In this document: piece by piece, positions 58,143 to 64,000 of the stretch
How the letters are laid out: each line of letters begins with the position of its first letter
How positions within the stretch are numbered: position 1 is the first letter of the stretch
NCBI GenBank assembly: GCA_020056225.1
Contig: JAGVIE010000037.1
Span: 1 to 64,000 of the forward strand
Source: Bacteroidota bacterium
GTDB lineage: Bacteria > Bacteroidota > Ignavibacteria > UBA10030 > SZUA-254
DNA length: 64,000 bases
Reading direction: 5' to 3'
Notes under the pieces: generated by a model
Seen by the model: only the letters and a program-made list of their open reading frames with translations
Database searches by the model: none
What the model was told of the DNA's origin: nothing
Made by a program: the position numbers and the translations under genes

Positions 58143-58692
58143 ATATCACATACTCTGGTTTTGTTTTTTCTTCGCCGGACTTTCGCTCTTATGGGGATGT
58201 AAGACCAGCCATGAAGCAGAGAGAAAAACTGACCCGAAAACTTCGTTCAATGAATTTCTCGCGAAATATGAGAAAACCTTCGACCCATCTGAATTCAATA
58301 TCAACCCCGATTCTATAAAACAAGAAGCGAAACGATTGTATGAAGCGCTAGATGCTTCCAAACTCGTAAGCGTCGCACCGCCTGAGACTATTCCCGGATT
58401 CCGGGTTCAAGTTCTTTTTACACCGGACATTGAGCAGGCAAATCTATCAAGAGATACTCTTTCATATCTATTCCCGGAAGATTGGACATATGTAGTTTAC
58501 GATGCACCTTATTATAAAGTTCGAGTCGGGAATTATCCGGATCGAACTTCTGCGAACATAACGGTAAGAAAGCTGGTTAGCTTCGGTTATTCTGATGCCT
58601 GGATAGTGCCGGATAAAATCATCAAAAATCCGCCTCAACGACTTCCAGAAATAGATATCATTCCCGATAAGCAACCGGAACAGAAGAGATAA
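58111..58692 (+). CDS. second SPOR-like lipoprotein, overlapping the first
   Basis: 193 residues from ATG 58111. Lipobox GLSLLWGC after a hydrophobic segment, a charged spacer, then a SPOR-like domain (GFRVQVLFTPDIEQANLSRD, YYKVRVGNYPDRTSANITVRKL, GYSDAWIVPD). The start lies 32 nt inside the previous gene; a longer frame exists but begins deep inside that gene. The two are likely a translationally coupled pair of cell-wall binding lipoproteins. Confidence 0.8.
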   Translation: MPGYPRIHKNKYHILWFCFFFAGLSLLWGCKTSHEAERKTDPKTSFNEFLAKYEKTFDPSEFNINPDSIKQEAKRLYEALDASKLVSVAPPETIPGFRVQVLFTPDIEQANLSRDTLSYLFPEDWTYVVYDAPYYKVRVGNYPDRTSANITVRKLVSFGYSDAWIVPDKIIKNPPQRLPEIDIIPDKQPEQKR

Positions 58693-58702
58693 ATCGGATC
58701 GA

Positions 58703-60481
58703 TTATTTGAAACGTATCATTACACCTTCGAGGGGCCAGCGAGCGCGGAGTTTTAGCGTGTCGGGGAAATTCGTGAATCGTTCGGCTGGCAGATAGGGAA
58801 ACGGTTTCCCGAATGCATAGACTCCGTTGCTGTCCGAATCCCTGAATCCGGAAAGTACATACTTACCATCTAATAAACGCTCAAACTTGAACTGCCCCGA
58901 TGAATCAAGTTGAATTATTTTAGGATTGAAGTCTTTTCTAGTTAAATTAACTGCCGATAAATATATTTTCCCTATTGCGTTCCTTACCTCATCTTCAACT
59001 ATTCCATTGATACTGCTCAATACTTTTTCATCAACGGTATCGAAGCGGCGTGAGATTGTTGAGTCCTTCCTTGCGTTCCCGGAGAAATCGATCACAGAGT
59101 CCATCGTTATCTTAATAGTGTATTGCATCCCCATCGTTAGCACTGATGCAGGAATAAAATATCCATCACTTGAGCTATTCCATAAAAATTTTCCATCGAC
59201 GTTATTTCCTGTGGAATCTTTCAGGGAAAGACCCATTTCAAATGATTTTTTATTAATCGCTTCGCTGAACACTACATGAAGACTTTCCGCTATGGAAACA
59301 TTCTTCGCGTTGGCGGCAATTCCTTTTATTTCGAAAGTCGGTATCGTCGTATCGGGTTCCGTGCTTGCGCTGAAGATTCCGATATTCAGCGGTGACTGCA
59401 TCAAATTGTCGTTGATATCTCTGAGACCGCTGAGTTTTATCCGATATGTTTTCCCGCTGTCCTGCCTACCTGTTACAAGCTGAGCATCCTTAGCGGTTGC
59501 ATTATCAAATGATAAATCATATACAGACAATGAATTGCCCGAGAGTGTATCGAGAATCGAGATACTATCTATGTACGCAGTTGCGACATTCATCGCTTCG
59601 CTGAATTTCAGAAGAAGATGCGTGTTATCTATCGGCTTTGCACTTGAAAGAAAAGGAGCAGACGTATCTTCAACAGTCAATTTGAATTGAATACCCGTCA
59701 CCATCGGTATTTGTGATGTAAGAACGATATCTGAATTCCAGACTCCGTACCGATCCGTCTGCACATCGTATAATAAATTCTTGTACTCATCTCGCACTGC
59801 AAATAAACGATATTTTCCAAACGCCAGGTAAGGTAGAATAAACGAACCATCTTTGCCGGTTTGTGTTAAAAAATCCGGTTTTAATTTTGTCGGATTCAGT
59901 GTATCAGGATTTCGCCCTTCAAGTTCATACGCGAAGATCATCACTCCAACAGGTTTATCATCAATCACAGTGCCCGCAATCGAACCCGAATCGATTCTAT
60001 CGCCGGTCGAGAACGGTAAAGAGAATGCCTCTGCTAACCTGTTCTTTCTAGTATCGATAACATCGGTACCAAGAGTGACGATGTATGTGGTATTGCTTCG
60101 GAGTGAATCGTTGAAGTATATTTCGACATCCGTGCCATCCCACTCATAGGTAAACTGACCAAGCGATGGCGAAACGAAAAACGATTCCTGAAGTGAGCGC
60201 CTCTCTATATACTTGCTGAATGACAATGAAAATTTATTATCATGGTATCTCAATGTGCCCGCCGATGGATATGTGGCAATAATCTTCGGTGGTGTTGTAT
60301 CCGGCGGACCACCTGACGGTGCCTGCTGCCCCGCACAATAGAACGAGGTAATGATCAAGATAACTATGCCTATTATTTTTAGGGAACTTTGGATTATCAA
60401 CACCTTTCGATGGTTGTTAGTTGCTGAATATATGAAAATTTCTGGAATGAGAATACAGAATTTTATAATCTCATTGATCAT
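58703..60481 (-). CDS. Big_5/Ig-like-domain lipoprotein
   Basis: 592 residues. The lipobox is ITSFYC, followed by AGQQAPSGGPPDTTPPKI, a typical FCB start for these proteins. Big_5-type Ig domains follow (FSLSFSKYIERRSLQES, LLLKFSEAMNVATAYIDS, VVFSEAINKKSFEM), then a C-terminal beta-sandwich with FKFERLLDGKYVLSGFRDSDSNG. The true start is uncertain: GTG or TTG near 60403 would give a normal lipoprotein signal, while ATG 60481 adds ~26 residues. Convergent with the SPOR pair. Confidence 0.75.
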   Translation of the reverse strand: MINEIIKFCILIPEIFIYSATNNHRKVLIIQSSLKIIGIVILIITSFYCAGQQAPSGGPPDTTPPKIIATYPSAGTLRYHDNKFSLSFSKYIERRSLQESFFVSPSLGQFTYEWDGTDVEIYFNDSLRSNTTYIVTLGTDVIDTRKNRLAEAFSLPFSTGDRIDSGSIAGTVIDDKPVGVMIFAYELEGRNPDTLNPTKLKPDFLTQTGKDGSFILPYLAFGKYRLFAVRDEYKNLLYDVQTDRYGVWNSDIVLTSQIPMVTGIQFKLTVEDTSAPFLSSAKPIDNTHLLLKFSEAMNVATAYIDSISILDTLSGNSLSVYDLSFDNATAKDAQLVTGRQDSGKTYRIKLSGLRDINDNLMQSPLNIGIFSASTEPDTTIPTFEIKGIAANAKNVSIAESLHVVFSEAINKKSFEMGLSLKDSTGNNVDGKFLWNSSSDGYFIPASVLTMGMQYTIKITMDSVIDFSGNARKDSTISRRFDTVDEKVLSSINGIVEDEVRNAIGKIYLSAVNLTRKDFNPKIIQLDSSGQFKFERLLDGKYVLSGFRDSDSNGVYAFGKPFPYLPAERFTNFPDTLKLRARWPLEGVMIRFK

Positions 60482-60604
60482 TTGATAATTTCATTCAATA
60501 TTTTTTATTGCATTGAAATATAGCAATTTCTCTTAAAGAATCAATTCAAATAATTACAATTGATATTGATACACTATTTTAACTAAATTTATATTAAGGT
60601 ATCT

Positions 60605-61510
60605 ATGCGTATAGCAATCATCGGTTCAGGCGGAGTTGGCGGTTATCTCGGCGCGAAATTGTGGAAAGCCGGTAACGAGGTTGTCTTCGTTGCACGTGGC
60701 AGTCACCTTACTGCTATGCAGGATAATGGCTTGCGGCTTGAGAGTCCGGATGGCAGTTTCATAATCCACTCAACCTTCACAGACCGGCTCGATAAATTTA
60801 AGCCCTTCGATCTTATCGTCATAGGTGTGAAATCTTTTGACACCGAAGAGGCGGCTAAACTTGCGCTCCCTGTTTTGAAAGATGATACAATCGTTCTCAG
60901 CATACAGAATGGAGTTGAGAACAAATATATTCTTGAACAATCACTCGGTAAACAGTATGTCATACCGGGCGTTGCTTATATTATAAGCACAATTGCATCT
61001 CCCGGAATTATTCTTCACGAAGGTGGAACCGGTAAGTTCAAATTTGGCGAACCGGATAGAACCGTAAGTAAACGTTGCTTATTGTTGAAGAGTGTGTTTG
61101 AGGATGCCGGCATTAACGGTGAACTTGTAGAGAACATCGAAAAAGCTCTCTGGTGGAAATGGATTTTCATCTGCGGTATCGGCTGTGTGACAGCTTATGC
61201 GCGAAAACCTATCGGTGAAATATTTGGCGATCCTGCATTGAACTCGATGTTGAAGGATGTTGTACATGAAGCTGCATCAATCGGTCGGGCAAAACAGATC
61301 GATGAATTTGCCGGTATAGAAGAGAAGGTATTTGAACATTATCAACGACTGCCATTCGCAACTACATCGTCGATGTACTACGACGTAACACATGGCAAAC
61401 GGGTGGAAGTTGAAGCGCTAAATGGCACGGTAATCCGTTTCGGAAAAGATTTACAAATCTTAACACCCAAAAATGAAATCATTTATAATTCGTTGAAACT
61501 ATTTGCTTAA
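60605..61510 (+). CDS. panE: 2-dehydropantoate 2-reductase (ketopantoate reductase)
   Basis: 301 residues. NADPH fold AIIGSGGVGGYLGAKLWKAGNEVVFVARG, IQNGVENKYILEQ, and the catalytic-lysine segment ENIEKALWWKWIFICG, then the C-terminal helical domain (TTSSMYYDVTHGKRVEVEALNG). Pantothenate synthesis from ketopantoate. Ribosome site AAGG and a TTGATA/TATATT promoter pair lie just upstream. The stop overlaps the convergent mltG stop (TTAA). Confidence 0.93.
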   Translation: MRIAIIGSGGVGGYLGAKLWKAGNEVVFVARGSHLTAMQDNGLRLESPDGSFIIHSTFTDRLDKFKPFDLIVIGVKSFDTEEAAKLALPVLKDDTIVLSIQNGVENKYILEQSLGKQYVIPGVAYIISTIASPGIILHEGGTGKFKFGEPDRTVSKRCLLLKSVFEDAGINGELVENIEKALWWKWIFICGIGCVTAYARKPIGEIFGDPALNSMLKDVVHEAASIGRAKQIDEFAGIEEKVFEHYQRLPFATTSSMYYDVTHGKRVEVEALNGTVIRFGKDLQILTPKNEIIYNSLKLFA

Positions 61511-62523
61511 TCAAGCTCCTGAGCGGCTCTTCGCTCTTCCCTAACCCTCCGATATTCCTTTATTGCTTTTTGATGCTCGCTGAATGAAGTTGTAAATCTG
61601 TGTCCGCCCTCTCCGGTTGCAACGAAGTACAAATATTTGTGGCGTGAAGGATAGAGTGCGGCAAGCATCGATGCTTTCCCCGGATTGTTTATCGGGCCCG
61701 GCGGTAAGCCGTAATTCTTATACGTGTTGTATGCCGACTCTACCCGCAGATCGCTGTAGTGTAAACGCCGCGGCTCACCTGAAAGTATGAACTGAATTGT
61801 GGGATCGGCTTGAAGGCGCATCCTGCGCTGTAACCGGTTGTAGTAAACTCCCGCAACCAATGCACGTTCTGTGTCGATAGCTGTTTCCAGCTCAATGATA
61901 GAAGCCATCGTTAATATCTGATTGATCGTCATCCCGCGTCTTTTTGCCTGTGAAATCATTTTGTCATCGAACTCTGTCCAAAACTCTTTAACGAGTTCTT
62001 TTATGATCGCATCCTCGTCTGTCTGCCAGTAAAATTGATATGTCTTCGGCATAAGGTAACCCATAAGATTATCGCTCGGCACGCCAAGTCTGTGCGCGAA
62101 ACCGGAATCGTTCACCAGATCCATGAAACGCGCGGAATCGATTCCCAATTCTTTTTCAAAAATTCTCGCTTGAGTCGTTGCCCGCAATCCTTCTCTGATA
62201 GTTATCGTAATGGTTTCCACAGTGTTACCGTAACGGATATTATCGATTATCGAATAATTGGATACACCGTTTTTAAACCGGTACTTGCCGATTTGTAATT
62301 TTGTGGTTGAGCCGAGAATTCTACCTGCGATATCAAAAAGCAGCCGGCTCCGTAATACTCCTGCTTGCTGAAGTGAATCGGTTACCTGCTGGAAGTTTTG
62401 TCCTTTCGACACGATAACGATTTTATCACCCTCGAAAGTATTAGGCATCCAAAAGATCAGATAGATGATCGCAAATAAAACAGCGAGTGCGGTTAATATT
62501 AAAATCAGCGGACGACGTTTCAT
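61507..62523 (-). CDS. mltG: endolytic murein transglycosylase MltG
   Basis: 338 residues. One N-terminal membrane helix (ILILTALAVLFAIIYLIFW), a LysM-like part, and the YceG catalytic core: NLMGYLMPKTYQF, LTMASIIELETAID (catalytic Glu), VAGVYYNRL, LQADPTIQFIL, YNTYKNYGLPPGPINNPG, YFVATGEGGHRFTTSFSEH. It cuts nascent glycan strands in the inner membrane and sets their length. Convergent with panE. Confidence 0.96.
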   Translation of the reverse strand: MKRRPLILILTALAVLFAIIYLIFWMPNTFEGDKIVIVSKGQNFQQVTDSLQQAGVLRSRLLFDIAGRILGSTTKLQIGKYRFKNGVSNYSIIDNIRYGNTVETITITIREGLRATTQARIFEKELGIDSARFMDLVNDSGFAHRLGVPSDNLMGYLMPKTYQFYWQTDEDAIIKELVKEFWTEFDDKMISQAKRRGMTINQILTMASIIELETAIDTERALVAGVYYNRLQRRMRLQADPTIQFILSGEPRRLHYSDLRVESAYNTYKNYGLPPGPINNPGKASMLAALYPSRHKYLYFVATGEGGHRFTTSFSEHQKAIKEYRRVREERRAAQELD

Positions 62524-62545
62524 AGGAATCTATTTTTTGAATTTA

Positions 62546-64000
62546 CTATTCGGCTCTTTTCCTTTTATATACGTAAGAACCTACAAATAATCCAACAAAA
62601 ATAAAAGCGCTAACAGTTGACAGCCAAAATCCTGCAGTAACAGTATTAGGAACGAACTCGAACTTTACAATATGCTTTCCCGCGGGAACGACGACTGCCC
62701 GGTGAGTAATATTCGCATGGTAAATCTTCGTTTCTTTCCCGTCGATCTCAGATCGCCAGCCAGGGTAATAAGTATCTGAAAAGACAAGCATCGCGTTCTT
62801 GTTTGTCTCTACTTCAAAAACAGCGCGGTTCGTTTCATAATTTGTCAATTTCGCTGATCCGGTAACTGAATCGGACTGCCGGAACCCGGGAACATTTTCA
62901 AGCAAGATTACCATCCGCTTCGGGTCGAATGCGGGTGAAAATATTTGCCTGATTCCTTCCTGAATATCTGCAACATATTGTATCACGCCGACTAAATACG
63001 CTCGCGGCAGATAGTCTGTATTCTCATAGAAAAATGCATCCCCGAACAGACCGATATTTTTCAGATTCGGACTCGGCGCAATCTCCCACAACGATGATAA
63101 ATATTTCACGTTGTGCATGTTCATCAATTTCCAGAAAACCGGCGACGGCATGAATATATCCCCTTTGATTGCCGCTGTCTGCATAATAGCGCCTGCACGG
63201 TTCTGATCGCCCCAAATATCGACGAGGTAATTCGGCGTAAGGTTAGCGTAACCGTTCGGTGTCGAGATATTATACAAAACATTACTGCTCGGCTGGATGT
63301 ATTCTCTCTGGTTAATGTACGGCTGGAGATCACCCTCCCATCCTTTCGCAATCTGATACGTGAGTGTGTGTGCCTGATTCCCTCCGACACAAAACAACCG
63401 ATGAACACCGGAATCTTTTTTTATAAACTCGACCGATTTCGGCGGCGTGATCCATTTATCCGCATCTACGATTGGATTCTGCCTAAGTTGAAAATATAAA
63501 AGATCTATTATCACCAAGAGAAGCCCGATCACCTCTATCGTGTGGAAAGGTCTAACCGTATTTGTATGGATATTCCCCTTCGATGATGATCCGTCGTGTT
63601 GGAAACGTTTAACGATCTGCGTAAAACTTAATGAGGCAAGAAGTACCAATGAGAAATCGGCAATAAGGAGGAACCTTGTTGGAAAACGGAAATATTTCAT
63701 TCCCGGAAAGTAATTGAATGCAAATTCATACACTGGAGTATGAGAACCGAGGACAAGAATGTATGAGAGAATCGCAGCTATAGAGAAAAACTTCACATAC
63801 CAATTTTTCCATAAACGGATGCTTCCGTATAATGCCAGTAGAAACACAGTAACTCCAACATAACCATAATCTTCCCAGAAGATACTATTACCCGTGTACG
63901 TTGCATTTCCGACATCACCGTTGATGTAAGGATAGAAGAACGTCAAAAAGTTTGCCGGGTCATATGCGTACCGTGAAGCATACTCAAAAGTAACGCCGTC
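62546..64000 (-). CDS. YfhO-type membrane protein, 5'-truncated at the window edge
   Basis: The frame is open to the right edge; the visible 484 codons are the C-terminal part. Several hydrophobic segments (VGVTVFLLALYGSI, FLLIADFSLVLLASLSF, IEVIGLLLVIIDLLYF), a soluble beta-rich part (RIFSPAFDPKRMVILLENV, FEVETNKNAMLVFSDTYYPGWR, HRAVVVPAGKHIVKFEFVPN) and a last membrane helix. The YPGWR...GKET...VPAGxHxVxFxF pattern is that of YfhO/membrane glycosyltransferase-related proteins. Function uncertain; envelope glycan chemistry is likely. Confidence 0.82.
   Translation of the reverse strand, partial: DGVTFEYASRYAYDPANFLTFFYPYINGDVGNATYTGNSIFWEDYGYVGVTVFLLALYGSIRLWKNWYVKFFSIAAILSYILVLGSHTPVYEFAFNYFPGMKYFRFPTRFLLIADFSLVLLASLSFTQIVKRFQHDGSSSKGNIHTNTVRPFHTIEVIGLLLVIIDLLYFQLRQNPIVDADKWITPPKSVEFIKKDSGVHRLFCVGGNQAHTLTYQIAKGWEGDLQPYINQREYIQPSSNVLYNISTPNGYANLTPNYLVDIWGDQNRAGAIMQTAAIKGDIFMPSPVFWKLMNMHNVKYLSSLWEIAPSPNLKNIGLFGDAFFYENTDYLPRAYLVGVIQYVADIQEGIRQIFSPAFDPKRMVILLENVPGFRQSDSVTGSAKLTNYETNRAVFEVETNKNAMLVFSDTYYPGWRSEIDGKETKIYHANITHRAVVVPAGKHIVKFEFVPNTVTAGFWLSTVSAFIFVGLFVGSYVYKRKRAE

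Overview
The window reads as chromosome from a Gram-negative member of the Bacteroidota/Chlorobiota/Ignavibacteriota (FCB) group. Four proteins end in type A type IX secretion (T9SS) sorting domains with the YPNPFNP motif. A PorQ-like T9SS outer-membrane protein, many lipoproteins with clear lipoboxes, a TonB-dependent receptor and an OmpA protein point the same way. The style (sortilin-like propellers with sorting domains, a 'WNLLS...GWNMIGS' module, the 'ASVLYDVAIINDT' lipoprotein family) is most like Ignavibacteria or Kryptonia-type lineages, but the species cannot be fixed from the sequence. By eye the base composition is moderately AT-rich, with one clearly more AT-rich block around 11.5-13.6 kb.

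Layout. 0-3.3 kb: end of a T9SS cargo gene and a GT39-like membrane glycosyltransferase with TPRs. 3.5-5.1 kb: a HEAT-like secreted protein, a repeat-rich spacer, tRNA-Thr(CGU) and a STAS protein. 5.2-11.1 kb, minus strand: YbaK, an alkyltransferase-like protein, an esterase lipoprotein, a COG3014-like lipoprotein plus an LpoB-like lipoprotein, a frameshifted DUF2007 protein and class I fumarase. 11.2-13.7 kb: an AT-rich accessory block with an OLD-family ATPase/TOPRIM nuclease, bounded by a 15-bp direct repeat. 13.8-16.4 kb: TonB-dependent receptor. 18-24.3 kb, minus: sugar transferase, gmhA, alaS with a large insertion, a RelE-type toxin/antitoxin pair and clpS. 24.4-33.9 kb: lipoproteins, a 1236-residue T9SS propeller protein, icd, TPR protein, DUF3467. 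34-41 kb, minus: hslUV, rpoN, DUF3109, dprA, a EutN/CcmL microcompartment vertex protein and a phosphohexomutase. 41.1-50.5 kb, plus: AmmeA/AmmeB (Memo), a DUF2520 protein, an RmlA-type nucleotidyltransferase, a four-helix-bundle mobile element, crotonase, glycyl-tRNA synthetase, OmpA lipoprotein, TPR protein and ZIP transporter. 50.5-64 kb: porQ, two paralogous T9SS cargo genes, a DeoC aldolase with a putative encapsulation peptide, two SPOR lipoproteins, a Big_5 lipoprotein, panE, mltG and a YfhO-type membrane protein running off the right edge.

How it fits together. Most of the window is housekeeping (translation, protein quality control, TCA cycle, envelope growth) mixed with secreted or surface proteins of the T9SS type. 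The most interesting lines are: (i) a EutN vertex protein and a DeoC aldolase with an encapsulation-peptide-like helix plus a four-cysteine extension, suggesting a sugar-phosphate-aldolase microcompartment encoded at dispersed loci; (ii) an OLD nuclease island with flanking repeats; (iii) nearly identical promoters, spacer included, in front of fumarase and the TonB-receptor operon; (iv) several small mobile sequences, including a palindromic element that also sits in-frame inside a T9SS sorting domain, and a four-helix-bundle gene bounded by inverted heptanucleotide repeats.
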